The notes: generated by a model not told the origin, from the letters alone. 42,048 nucleotides of DNA from Methanothrix sp. (GCF_024518575.1 NZ_JANIHG010000011.1:1-42048), one strand, 5' to 3'. Positions 25,512-33,714 are shown, counted from the first letter of the stretch. Translations and numbers: made by a program.

Positions 25512-26280
25512 GATCAACAAGTGCCTCTCTGCGGCATACAAGAACTGGATAATCTCCAAGAGGAACGTGTTCACGGTCTTCGAGCTGGTCTTCTGGCCGT
25601 TGATCAGCCTTCTCTCCATTGGTCTGATGACCAGGTTCCTGAATATTGGAGGGGAGACGGTCGCATTTCTCCTCGTGGGGGCGATCGGGCTGACGATCCT
25701 TCAGATATGCCAGATAGATGTCGCCTACGTTCTGCTGTTCGATATGTGGTCGAAGAGCATAAAGAACACGTTCGTCTCTCCTGTGCGCGGCTACCACCTC
25801 GTGCTCGGCGCCCTCCTCTTCGGGATGGTGCGCGGAACGTTTGCATTCACGATACTTGTTGTTATAAGCAGAATCCTCTTCGGCTTCGATTTCCTCGCAG
25901 GAGGGGTCCACACAGTTTTGATATTTTTGGCGGGGGTCTTCGCCGTCTCAGCCCTCATAGGAATGATCGTCTGCATCTCGATACTTCTCTTTGGGCAGAA
26001 GGCAGACGTCGCGGCTTGGAGCCTGAGCGGGGTGATAATGCTCATAAGCGGGATCTACTATCCGATCAGCATCCTTCCGGATCCGCTCCAGCTCATGGCA
26101 CGGGCTGTGCCGCTGACGTACTTTCTTGAGTACTACAGATCAGCATACGGATTTGGAGATCACAATATCATGACAGGAGCGGTGATGGTGGCTGCTTACA
26201 TGATCGTGGGCCTGATCGCACTGGAGATAACGATCGAGAGGGCTAGGAGCACAGGCATACTCCTGCGCCTCTCGGAGTGA
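25486..26280 (+). CDS. ABC-2-type exporter, membrane subunit
   Basis: About 264 aa with six predicted membrane helices. Features of the ABC-2 permease family include the N-terminal KNWIISKRNVF, a middle FVSPVRGYHLVLGALL segment, and the late SGIYYPISILPDPLQLMARAVPLTYFLEYYR that matches the family's conserved P-x-x-L region. It pairs with the ATPase whose gene it overlaps by 26 bases. ATG 25486 is very close to GGAGG (25481-25485), so TTG 25495 is an alternative start. A long hairpin lies 13 bases after the stop. Confidence 0.82.
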   Translation: MCSLSLQGEINKCLSAAYKNWIISKRNVFTVFELVFWPLISLLSIGLMTRFLNIGGETVAFLLVGAIGLTILQICQIDVAYVLLFDMWSKSIKNTFVSPVRGYHLVLGALLFGMVRGTFAFTILVVISRILFGFDFLAGGVHTVLIFLAGVFAVSALIGMIVCISILLFGQKADVAAWSLSGVIMLISGIYYPISILPDPLQLMARAVPLTYFLEYYRSAYGFGDHNIMTGAVMVAAYMIVGLIALEITIERARSTGILLRLSE

Positions 26281-26292
26281 GCTGATTGGGAT

Positions 26293-26328
26293 CAGTGACA
26301 TCATCCCCTTGAGGGGAGAATGTCACTG
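26293..26328 (+). terminator. Long stem-loop after the ABC-2 operon
   Basis: CAGTGACAT (26293-26301) pairs with ATGTCACTG (26320-26328), then a symmetrical 3x3 internal loop and CCCCT/AGGGG at the tip. It follows the ABC-2 operon and precedes the promoter of the M20 gene. No strong T-run follows, so it may be a processing or regulatory element instead. Confidence 0.45.
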
Positions 26329-26379
26329 TTGAATATCCAGGGGCGCCAGCCCATATCGGATAGACCACCTCGGGTTAAA

Positions 26380-26387
26380 ACTTTAAA
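26380..26387 (+). promoter_or_regulatory. TATA box of the M20 deacylase gene
   Basis: ACTTTAAA, about 25 bases before ATG 26410, predicts a leaderless or nearly leaderless message and supports that start over the upstream ATG at 26320. Confidence 0.5.
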
Positions 26388-26409
26388 CTGCGTTCGCATA
26401 GGGAGACAC

Positions 26410-27630
26410 ATGAGCGCAGCTGACGAGATGTTCGACTCTGGATACATGCTGGATCTCCTCAGAGATCTCATAGCCTTCAGGACGGTTGCACCACCTGGAA
26501 GCTTCTACCATGAGATAGTGGATTACCTTCTTCCAGTGCTCGGCGAGATGGGGTTTGCGACGAAAAAGCTTGTTATGCCTTCAGACGTCTTCGAGTCGAG
26601 GTGCTCTGATCCGCGGCTCTCAGGAGACAGGGTCAATCTGATCGCGGATATGGATCTCGGCAGGCCCGAGTGGCTTGTGATATACACGCACCTCGATGTA
26701 GTGCCTCCAGGTGAGGGATGGTCCACAGATCCTTTCTCGCTCACGATCAGAAACGGCAGAGCATACGGAAGGGGCGTCTCAGACTCGAAGGGGGCTGTAG
26801 CAGCCCTGATCGCTGCCCTCAGAGGCATTCTGGTCGAGAGAAAGCCGAAGTACAACCTTCGCCTGCTTCTGACGACAGATGAGGAGGTCGGGGGCTACTC
26901 CGGGCTCTGCTATCTTGCGGATTCCGGATTGGTCAAAGGAGACAAGATGCTCTGCATGGACGGATTCTCCGATGATGTGGTTATCGGCTCGAACGGCATA
27001 ATCACATGGGAGGTCATGGTGACGGGAAGAGCAGTGCACAGCGGATCCAGCTTTCTCGGAGATAACGCGATCGAGAAGTCGCTTCCTGTGATCGATGCGA
27101 TACTCAGGCAGAAGCGCGAGATCGAAAAGAAGAGATCCTCGCTTCCCGCAAGCTCTGTGCTGAGGGATAAGGGTATAGATCGCCTGATGCCGATCCTGAA
27201 CATAAATGTGATACATGGGGGCATAAAGGAGAACATCGTGCCTGACAGGTGCGTCTTCCGCGGTGACAGAAGGGTGATTCCGGAGGAGAGGATGGAGGAT
27301 GCGATGGAAGAGCTCGAGGAGATCGTCCAACGCTTCGGCCCGGATGTCAGCTTGAGGATGTGGCCAGGGTATCCTCCCATGAGGATCGATCCGGAGCACC
27401 CTTGGGTTCTTGAGGTGAAGGAGGCGGTGAGAAGAGCCTCTGGATCAGAGCCTCACCTGTCCGGAGCACAGGGGAGCCTGGACCAGGCGTATGCGACAGA
27501 GGTCACGAAGATCCCCGCAGCAGTATACGGTGTCGGGAGGCAGCTCGAGAGCAATGCGCACGGCATCGATGAGAACGTCAGTCTCGAGGATCTTGTGAGC
27601 TACATGCGGTTCATCGGGGAGCTGCTCTAG
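26410..27630 (+). CDS. M20-family deacylase/peptidase (ArgE/DapE/ACY1 type)
   Basis: 406 aa from ATG 26410. The di-zinc site of the family is complete: YTHLDVVPPG (H94, D96), GRGVSDSKGAVAAL (D125), TTDEEVGG (E158 general base, E159) and the late MDGFSDD and GSLDQAYA segments. The dimerisation insert (about 190-310) is present. M20 enzymes remove acyl groups from amino acids or split dipeptides and succinyl-diaminopimelate; the exact substrate cannot be read here. It precedes mobB by 36 bases. Confidence 0.83.
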   Translation: MSAADEMFDSGYMLDLLRDLIAFRTVAPPGSFYHEIVDYLLPVLGEMGFATKKLVMPSDVFESRCSDPRLSGDRVNLIADMDLGRPEWLVIYTHLDVVPPGEGWSTDPFSLTIRNGRAYGRGVSDSKGAVAALIAALRGILVERKPKYNLRLLLTTDEEVGGYSGLCYLADSGLVKGDKMLCMDGFSDDVVIGSNGIITWEVMVTGRAVHSGSSFLGDNAIEKSLPVIDAILRQKREIEKKRSSLPASSVLRDKGIDRLMPILNINVIHGGIKENIVPDRCVFRGDRRVIPEERMEDAMEELEEIVQRFGPDVSLRMWPGYPPMRIDPEHPWVLEVKEAVRRASGSEPHLSGAQGSLDQAYATEVTKIPAAVYGVGRQLESNAHGIDENVSLEDLVSYMRFIGELL

Positions 27631-27666
27631 ATCAGAGAGCGAAATTTGCGTGCTGCAGGTGATGGC

Positions 27667-28071
27667 TTGAAGGTAGTGGCTGTTGTGGGTCACCACAAGT
27701 CTGGGAAGACCACACTGATCGAGGCTCTGGTAAAAGCACTCAAGAGGCATGGCCGCGTGGGGACGGTGAAGCACATGCCAGGGCATCATGTCGACCATGG
27801 CGACACGCACAGGCATCTAATGGCAGGTGCAGATGTCGTCATCGGCATCGGTCTGGGCCAGATCGTGGTGACCCCTGAGGGGAGCCTCGAGTCTGCCCTC
27901 CAGGAGATGCAAAATCGAGGTATTGATTTTGTCATCCTCGAGGGGTTCAAGAGCAGCCAGTATCCGAAGATAGCCATCGGCGGTATAGATGTGCCAAACA
28001 AGATGTGTGATGTGGAGGCTGTAAACGATTCCACTGTTGATCATCTGGTGAGCATGATCCTCTCGCTCTGA
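27667..28071 (+). CDS. mobB: MobB-type molybdopterin-guanine dinucleotide adapter
   Basis: 134 aa. P-loop GHHKSGKTT (residues 8-16), TVKHMPGHH, the DTHRHLMAGAD motif and LEGFKSSQYPKI are diagnostic of MobB. MobB is a GTP-binding partner in attachment of the guanine nucleotide to molybdopterin, the cofactor of formylmethanofuran dehydrogenase and other Mo/W enzymes. The TTG start is chosen because AGGTGATG lies three to five bases before it, matching the frequent TTG usage in this window. It lies 36 bases after the M20 gene, probably in one transcript. Confidence 0.85.
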   Translation: MKVVAVVGHHKSGKTTLIEALVKALKRHGRVGTVKHMPGHHVDHGDTHRHLMAGADVVIGIGLGQIVVTPEGSLESALQEMQNRGIDFVILEGFKSSQYPKIAIGGIDVPNKMCDVEAVNDSTVDHLVSMILSL

Positions 28072-28106
28072 TCAGAGCCGGCTCGATATCCTCAGCGCTT
28101 CCTGAT

Positions 28107-28219
28107 GCTGTGTTGAATAATGTTTGAGAATCCGATAGCAGAGGCTGGATTCATACGAATTGCAATTTAGTAAAAATCAATAGCTCTCGACCTTAGAGCT
28201 CTTAATTATTCAACACAGC
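28107..28219 (+). repeat. MITE-like element, copy 2
   Basis: 113 bp with the same 15-bp terminal inverted repeats as copy 1 (310-423). A 9-bp direct repeat GCTTCCTGA flanks it at 28097-28105 and 28220-28228 (one extra T on the left), which looks like a target-site duplication and shows that the unit moved by transposition. An inner stem AGCTCT/AGAGCT is perfect here but not in copy 1. Confidence 0.88.
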
Positions 28220-28353
28220 GCTTCCTGAAGATTCTTTTTACGCAATCGCTGATTTGCATTTATGGGGCGCTCTGCCGACCCACGCGGCATTTTTGTATAA
28301 ATATACCGGTGTTTTCTCCTACATGGGAAATGTTTCTCTAATTTATGGAAAAC

Positions 28354-28361
28354 ACTTTATA
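28354..28361 (+). promoter_or_regulatory. TATA box of the SsuA-like gene
   Basis: CTTTATAG about 33-40 bases before the TTG at 28394 predicts initiation near 28384. Just upstream, GAAATGTTTC (28328-28337) is a short inverted repeat that could bind a regulator. Confidence 0.5.
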
Positions 28362-28393
28362 GCGAGCTGTCCCCTGAGAAAGCGGTGAGGATA

Positions 28394-29374
28394 TTGAGGC
28401 ACATGCTTGTCTTCCTGATCGTCGGACTGGTGGTTGTGGCCTCACTGGGCTGCATAACAAAAACGCCATCCGAGAACATAACACTCAGAATCGGCTACCA
28501 GCCGAGCACCCATCAGATAGCGGAGATGGTCGCGATGGAGAAGGGCTGGTGGCTCGAGGATCTCAGGCCTTTTGGAGTTACAGCAGTCGAGGAGTACGAG
28601 TTCCCATCCGGGCCTCCTGAGATGCAGGCGATGCTGGCCGGCAGCCTGGATGTCGCCTATGTTGGGACTGCGCCGCCGATATCTGCGATCGCGGGGGGTC
28701 TCGATGCTAAGATCGTTGCCGGAGTCAACACCAACGGCTCTGCTCTTGCGCTTGCTCCTGATAAGGAATACAAAGGCCCCGCGTCGCTGAGAGGCATGAG
28801 CATAGCGACGTTCCCGCCCGGCTCGATCCAGGATACTGTTCTCAAAAAGTGGCTGAAGGAGAACGGTGTCGATCCGTCAGAGGTGAAGATACTTCCAATG
28901 GGGCCGGGCGACGCTGTGACTGCGATGTTCGCAGGCCAGGTCGACGGCTCATTCCTGCCTGAGCCATCGCCATCGGTGATAGAGATGGCCAACAGGGGAC
29001 GGGCCGTTGTCTACTCTGGGGAGATGTGGCCGAACCACGCCTGCTGCAGCCTGGTCGTTAGCGGTAAGCTCATCAGGGAGCACCCTGAGCTTGTTGAGCA
29101 GATCGTGAAGACGCACATCAAGGCCACAGAGTATGTGTATGCTCATCCCGATGAGGCAGCAAGGATCTATGCCAACCGGACGAAGCAGGATCTCAGCGTT
29201 GTGGAGTATTCGATGAAGAACTGGGATGGGAGATGGATAAGCGATCCCCATGTGCAGATCCCATCCACCATGGAGTACGCCAGGGTCAACTACGAGCTGA
29301 AGTATATAAGCAGAATGCCATCCGAGGAGGAGCTCTTCGATGTGAGCTTCTACGATAAGGCGAGGGGTGAGTGA
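28394..29374 (+). CDS. SsuA/NMT1-type substrate-binding lipoprotein
   Basis: About 326 aa. A lipoprotein signal (VVVASLGC, lipid-modified C20 if TTG 28394 is the start) precedes a type II binding-protein fold: LRIGYQPSTHQIAEMVAMEKGW, GSLDVAYVGTAPPISAIAGG and GMSIATFPPGSIQDTVLKKW match nitrate/sulfonate/taurine (SsuA, TauA, NrtA) families. It probably captures a small anion outside the membrane. The start is placed after GGTGAGG; GTG 28385 and ATG 28403 are alternatives. It overlaps the permease gene by eight bases. No SsuB-type ATPase gene follows. Confidence 0.85.
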   Translation: MRHMLVFLIVGLVVVASLGCITKTPSENITLRIGYQPSTHQIAEMVAMEKGWWLEDLRPFGVTAVEEYEFPSGPPEMQAMLAGSLDVAYVGTAPPISAIAGGLDAKIVAGVNTNGSALALAPDKEYKGPASLRGMSIATFPPGSIQDTVLKKWLKENGVDPSEVKILPMGPGDAVTAMFAGQVDGSFLPEPSPSVIEMANRGRAVVYSGEMWPNHACCSLVVSGKLIREHPELVEQIVKTHIKATEYVYAHPDEAARIYANRTKQDLSVVEYSMKNWDGRWISDPHVQIPSTMEYARVNYELKYISRMPSEEELFDVSFYDKARGE

Positions 29375-30155
29375 GATAAGCAGAGAATCCGGTAAACTCA
29401 GAAGGGAGTGGGCTCAGCCCCTCCCACTCATCGGAATGCTGGCTGTATGGCAGATCTCTGCCATGCTCGTGAACGACTCGCTTGTGCTTCCGAGCTTTAT
29501 CGATGTGGTGGGCGCCTTCGGCTCTAGCTGGGGGGACATATTCTTCCTGGACCTGCCAGTGAGCCTCCTGCACTTCTTCCTCGGGGTATTCGCCGGCATG
29601 ATCATAGCAATGCCTATTGGGATGAGCATGGGCTGGTCCAGGTCTGTGGACAGGATCGTTGATCCCATAGTAGAGGCGGTCAGGCCGATACCACCCCTGG
29701 CCTGGATACCATTTGCGATCGTCTGGTTCGGGCTCACACATGAGTCGGCAGGATTCATAGTCTTCATAGGCGCCGTCTTCCCGATACTGATAAACACATA
29801 TGTTGGGTTCAGAAACCTGCCCAGGGTTTATGTGGAATCGGCGATGGTCCTGGGAGCGACAAGGGACAGGGATCTGATACGGTATGTGGCGCTTCCATAT
29901 GCTCTTCCATCCATAGCTGCAGGAATAAGAATCGCGATGGGAATAGCCTGGATGTGCCTTGTTGCAGCTGAGATGTTCGGCGTCAGCACGAGCGGTCTCG
30001 GATACAGGATATGGTCTTACTATTATCTTCACAAGATGGATCACGTCCTGCTATACATGATCGTTTTGGGCCTGCTCGGACTATTCATCGACAAGGCGTT
30101 CAGGGCCATAATCGAGGACAGGCTTCTCAGATGGCGGGTCGGGCTCACACAGTGA
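29367..30155 (+). CDS. SsuC/TauC-type ABC permease
   Basis: 262 aa from GTG 29367, which overlaps the binding-protein gene. About six membrane helices and the family EAA loop (ESAMVLGATRDRDLIRYVALPYALPSIAAGIRI) plus the conserved PPLAWIPFAIVWFG identify the BPD permease of nitrate/sulfonate-type importers. With the preceding lipoprotein it forms the translocation part of an importer. The ATPase must be encoded elsewhere, because adenine deaminase follows. Confidence 0.88.
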   Translation: MSEISRESGKLRREWAQPLPLIGMLAVWQISAMLVNDSLVLPSFIDVVGAFGSSWGDIFFLDLPVSLLHFFLGVFAGMIIAMPIGMSMGWSRSVDRIVDPIVEAVRPIPPLAWIPFAIVWFGLTHESAGFIVFIGAVFPILINTYVGFRNLPRVYVESAMVLGATRDRDLIRYVALPYALPSIAAGIRIAMGIAWMCLVAAEMFGVSTSGLGYRIWSYYYLHKMDHVLLYMIVLGLLGLFIDKAFRAIIEDRLLRWRVGLTQ

Positions 30156-30264
30156 GCACGCCCGGCAATTTTTAAGGTTTGTGTCCGGAGGTTGTCGTAT
30201 ACCATTGTCATGACTGGCTTTTCGCAGACATCGGTCCTTTTTCAATAAACTGGGATATGTCAAA

Positions 30265-30317
30265 CTCATAAGGTTATGAGGGTATGATCCGCAGCTTCTG
30301 CAGAGCAGAGCTATATT
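30265..30317 (+). promoter_or_regulatory. Promoter of the adenine deaminase gene with upstream palindrome
   Basis: A TATA-like box GCTATATTG (30309-30317) lies about 32 bases before TTG 30349, giving initiation near 30338. A perfect 7-bp palindrome CTCATAA-GG-TTATGAG (30265-30280) lies 30 bases upstream of the box, where an activator or repressor dimer could bind. Confidence 0.45.
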
Positions 30318-30348
30318 GCTGGCTGCATGATGTTATGTAGGTGGTTCT

Positions 30349-32052
30349 TTGAGGATCGGGGATCTGATAGCTGCAGCGAGGGGCGAGCTTGAGGCGGATC
30401 TCCTTCTGGAGGGCGGGGAGCTGGTAAATGTCTTCTCGGGGGAGATACACAGGGCTGACGTCTCAATTTACGGCGGATACGTGGCTGGTTTCGACTGCTC
30501 GAGCGCCAGAATGGCGATCTCGGTCGAGGACCATCTGATAGCGCCAGGATTCATAGATGCTCATGTGCACATCGAGAGCTCCATGGTGATGCCATCAGAG
30601 TATGCGCGGGCCGTCGTCCCGCGCGGGACGCTCGCTGTGATAGCGGATCCGCATGAGATCGCGAACGTCCTGGGCGTGGATGGGATATCTTATCTGCTCA
30701 GAAGCGCCGAGAACATACCGATGAGGTTTCTCGTGACAGCGCCATCGTGTGTCCCTGCAACTCCATTAGAGACATCAGGCGCTGCTCTTGGCGTGAGCGA
30801 GATCGCCAGCCTCCTCGAAGATCCCCGTGTCGTGGGTCTGGGGGAGATGATGAACTATCCCGGAGTGATACACGGGGATGGGTCTGTGCTCGCGAAGCTG
30901 GAGATCGCAGCCACGAAGAACAAAACGATCTGCGGCCATGCGCCAGGGCTGAGAGGGAGAGATCTCCACGCGTATGCTGCCGCGCTGATAGAGGATGACC
31001 ACGAGTGCACCAGAGCAGAGGAGGCGATGGAGCAGCTCCGCTCAGGCGTACGCATAATGATCAGGGAGGGCAGCGCGGCGAGAAATCTCGATGATCTTGT
31101 GGGGATCATCAGGGATCACAACACGCCGAACATCATGCTCTGCACAGACGATCTGGCTCCGAGAGATATCATGCAGAGGCACATCGATCACATGATAAGA
31201 AGAATCATAGGTGCCGGCATAGATCCGGTCGCTGCGATACAGATGGCCACGATCAACCCCGCACGCCACTTCGGCCTTCGCAGGACAGGAGCTGTGGCTC
31301 CAGGATACAGGGCTGACATCGTTGTTATGAATCATGATTTTCAAGTACGCCGTGTTATCTTCGAGGGCAGAGAGGTGGCCAGGGACGGAAGGCTCACAGA
31401 GAGAATTGAATCGAGGAGTGTGCAGCTCAGCAGCAGCATGAATGTGCGGATGCCCATCACACGCGAGTCATTCAAAATCCCAGCATCGGGCAGAATTGCC
31501 AGGGTCATCGGCATTGTGCCGAACCAGATTCTGACAGAGATGATCGCTGCGCGCCCCGCTGTGAGGGAGGGAGAGGTCGTCTCAGATACCAGGAACGACA
31601 TTCTCAAGATCGCTGTGATTGAGCGGCACAGGTCCACAGGCAATGTGGGGCTTGGCCTTGTGAGCGGGTTCGGATTGAAGAGAGGTGCGATCGCGAGCTC
31701 TGTCTCACACGACTCCCACAACATCACTGTCGTTGGAGTTGAAGATAAAAGCATGCTCAGAGCTGTTGAATCCCTGATATCCATGGGGGGTGGCTGGGTT
31801 GCTGTCAATGGGAAGATGATAGCTTCTCTGCCTTTACCGATCGCGGGCCTGCTCTCTGAGCGATGCATGGAGGATGTGGTTGAGGGCGCGGAGGATGTGA
31901 TATCTGCGTCTCACTCTCTTGGATCTGAGCTCGAGGATCCATTCATGACTCTCTCATTCCTCGCCCTGCCGGTCATACCCGAGCTCAGGATCACAGACAG
32001 AGGCCTTGTTGATGTGAGGGAGTTCAGGCACGTTCCTCTATTTCTGGAGTGA
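30349..32052 (+). CDS. ade: Adenine deaminase
   Basis: 567 aa from TTG 30349 (AGGTGG four to five bases upstream). GFIDAHVHIESSMVMPSEYA carries the first metal ligands (H72, H74). ADPHEIANVLG and GEMMNYPGVI follow, with CTDDLAP later in the barrel and a C-terminal domain with GFGLKRGAIASSVSHDSHN. This is the AdeC pattern, a Mn/Fe amidohydrolase that converts adenine to hypoxanthine and ammonia for purine salvage. Full length. The next gene starts nine bases later and may be co-transcribed. Confidence 0.9.
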   Translation: MRIGDLIAAARGELEADLLLEGGELVNVFSGEIHRADVSIYGGYVAGFDCSSARMAISVEDHLIAPGFIDAHVHIESSMVMPSEYARAVVPRGTLAVIADPHEIANVLGVDGISYLLRSAENIPMRFLVTAPSCVPATPLETSGAALGVSEIASLLEDPRVVGLGEMMNYPGVIHGDGSVLAKLEIAATKNKTICGHAPGLRGRDLHAYAAALIEDDHECTRAEEAMEQLRSGVRIMIREGSAARNLDDLVGIIRDHNTPNIMLCTDDLAPRDIMQRHIDHMIRRIIGAGIDPVAAIQMATINPARHFGLRRTGAVAPGYRADIVVMNHDFQVRRVIFEGREVARDGRLTERIESRSVQLSSSMNVRMPITRESFKIPASGRIARVIGIVPNQILTEMIAARPAVREGEVVSDTRNDILKIAVIERHRSTGNVGLGLVSGFGLKRGAIASSVSHDSHNITVVGVEDKSMLRAVESLISMGGGWVAVNGKMIASLPLPIAGLLSERCMEDVVEGAEDVISASHSLGSELEDPFMTLSFLALPVIPELRITDRGLVDVREFRHVPLFLE

Positions 32053-32061
32053 CTGGATGCG

Positions 32062-33177
32062 ATGTCCGGGCCGGATATATGGTTCAGGTGGAGCAGGAAG
32101 AACAGGTACACGATAGCAGCTCTGCTCCCGCTCGTGAACGGCGCCAGGCTTGCGGATGGTCCAAGGCCTGGAATAATGCTCTACAGCATTGCGACTCCGC
32201 AGGCGGAAGAGGTCTACAGAGAGGTCGATGCAGCCCGCAGTTCAGGCATGAGATCCGTATTCATCGCTGGCGGGCCTCACCCATCTGCAAGGCCTGAAGA
32301 GGTCCTCAGGCACTTTGATTACGTGGTGATCGGAGAGGGGGAGGAGACGCTGCCAGAGCTCATCGATGCTCTCCGATCGGGCCGCGATCCAGGATCTGTA
32401 AAGGGCATAGCATATATGAAAGAGGGAGAGACTGTCGTGACAGAGCGCAGGGGTTTTGTTGATCTAGATCGATACCCCTCTTTCTCACGCCCACTTCTCG
32501 CGCCGATCGAGATAAGCAGGGGATGCCCATGGGGATGTGCATACTGTCAGACTCCCAGGCTCTGCGGGAGCGTCATGCGCCACCGCTCCATCCCATCCAT
32601 TCTCAGCCATGCGCGGATGCATATGGATATGAGGTTCACGTCTCCGAACGCGCTCGCATACGGCTCAGACGGTCTCAGACCGAGACTGGAGAAGGTCGAG
32701 CTGCTTCTCAAAACACTATCAGAGCTCAGGAGGCCGATATACTTCGGCACGTTCCCATCAGAGGTGAGGCCGGATTTCGTCTCAGAGAGAGCGCTCGAGA
32801 TCATAACCATGTACTGCAAGAACCGGACGCTCAGCATAGGAGGGCAGTCCGGAAGCGACCGGATTCTGAGATCGATCAACAGAGGTCATGGTGTGCATGA
32901 TATCGAGATCGCATGTGAGCTCTGCATGGATCATGGGATCGTGCCGAATGTAGACCTGATACTCTGCCTTCCCGGGGAGAGCGAGGAGGACCAGATGCTC
33001 ACGGTCGAGCTTGCGGAGCAGATAGTTGGGATGGGGGGCAGGGTCAGGGCCCACAGGTTCATGCCTCTGCCGGGAACACCGCTGGAATCTCAGGAGCCAT
33101 CGCCGCTCCTGAGGGAGGCAGAGCTCAGGCTTGGCCGGCTGGCGCTGGCCGGAAAACTGAAGGGAAGGCTGCACTAG
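32062..33177 (+). CDS. B12-binding-domain radical SAM protein
   Basis: 371 aa. Residues about 30-140 are a Rossmann-like cobalamin-binding domain (SVFIAGGPHPSARPEEVL, VIGEGEETLPEL), and the radical SAM motif CPWGCAYC (C155, C159, C162) opens the barrel, ending with GTPLES. Such proteins are related to MiaB/BchE-type methylthiolases and class B methylases; archaeal members of this size are conserved but have no settled substrate. It follows adenine deaminase by nine bases. Its stop overlaps the stop of the convergent gene by four bases at CTAG. Confidence 0.82.
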   Translation: MSGPDIWFRWSRKNRYTIAALLPLVNGARLADGPRPGIMLYSIATPQAEEVYREVDAARSSGMRSVFIAGGPHPSARPEEVLRHFDYVVIGEGEETLPELIDALRSGRDPGSVKGIAYMKEGETVVTERRGFVDLDRYPSFSRPLLAPIEISRGCPWGCAYCQTPRLCGSVMRHRSIPSILSHARMHMDMRFTSPNALAYGSDGLRPRLEKVELLLKTLSELRRPIYFGTFPSEVRPDFVSERALEIITMYCKNRTLSIGGQSGSDRILRSINRGHGVHDIEIACELCMDHGIVPNVDLILCLPGESEEDQMLTVELAEQIVGMGGRVRAHRFMPLPGTPLESQEPSPLLREAELRLGRLALAGKLKGRLH

Positions 33178-33509
33178 AGGTAGAACTGCCTGAACGGGAG
33201 CATGTAGCTGTCCTGGAGCTCGTATCTGATCAGTATCTCCTTTGGACGCACCTCTATCTCCCTGACGGCCTGCGAGAACATGTACCAGACGTATCCTCTC
33301 TGCGGTATCTTGTACTTGTCGGGAAGCGTTGAGGCAAAACCTGACGCGTTCAGTATGTATGTGCGCAGGAGCTCGCTGCCCGACGCGAACAGGAACGGCA
33401 GGCTCAGCTTATCAAGCGCCTCAGCGCTCTTTCCCTCAAGCCTGAGCCGCTCCAGAAGAAAGTCACGGATCTCCTCCTCGTTTATGACAAGCTCTCGCAT
33501 CTCGCTCAT
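33174..33509 (-). CDS. Conserved-looking protein of unknown function, 111 aa
   Basis: 111 aa with a good start: GGGTGAT before ATG 33509 and a TATA box about 30-40 bases upstream. The protein is rich in charged helices at the N-terminus (MSEMRELVINEEEIRDFLLERL) and more hydrophobic and aromatic at the C-terminus (RGYVWYMFSQAV, YMLPFRQFYL). It has no signal peptide, cysteine cluster or motif I recognise. Composition and codon use match neighbouring genes, so I believe it is real. Its stop overlaps the radical SAM gene's stop. Confidence 0.6.
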   Translation of the reverse strand: MSEMRELVINEEEIRDFLLERLRLEGKSAEALDKLSLPFLFASGSELLRTYILNASGFASTLPDKYKIPQRGYVWYMFSQAVREIEVRPKEILIRYELQDSYMLPFRQFYL

Positions 33510-33537
33510 GGTATCACCCTTAGAGAGTGAGAGGTGG

Positions 33538-33550
33538 ATTATAAAATTAG
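33538..33550. promoter_or_regulatory. Bidirectional AT-rich TATA region
   Basis: The minus strand reads TAATTTTATAATC, about 30-40 bases before the 111-aa gene. The plus strand has TTATAAAATTA, which could start an RNA near 33570. Confidence 0.4.
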
Positions 33551-33569
33551 CTGCTTTGCATCAGAACGC

Positions 33570-33714
33570 CTCATGTGAGCGGACATGAGATTATGTGCTC
33601 GAGGGCGACTTCCTACCCTGAAGAGCGGTCTTCTCGCTTCGCACCCCCCCAAAGATCATGTGGCATCGTCTAGGTGCAGGCAGACTCCTCAGGGAGCTCG
33701 GTGATTCGAGCACA
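33570..33714 (+). ncRNA. Candidate structured RNA
   Basis: CTCATGT-GAGCGG-ACATGAG (33570-33589) is a perfect 7-bp hairpin. Next, TGTGCTCGA (33594-33602) pairs perfectly with TCGAGCACA (33706-33714), enclosing about 103 bases with further small stems (GAAGA/TCTTC, CTCC/GGAG). A plus-strand TATA-like site 25-30 bases upstream would start transcription at the first hairpin. I recognise no family, and the strand is uncertain. Confidence 0.3.

Larger units (their letters stand above)
28072..28393 (+). other. Intergenic region with MITE copy 2 and a promoter
   Basis: The gap between mobB and the SsuA-like gene is about one third MITE (28107-28219). The rest includes an AT-rich promoter region with a TATA box at 28354-28361. 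No gene is seen. Confidence 0.6.

Noticed and set aside
24582-30155. Treating the ABC-2 ATPase as the missing ATPase of the SsuA/SsuC importer
   Set aside because: Its signature and C-terminal extension are of exporter type, it overlaps its own permease gene, and two other genes and a MITE lie between.
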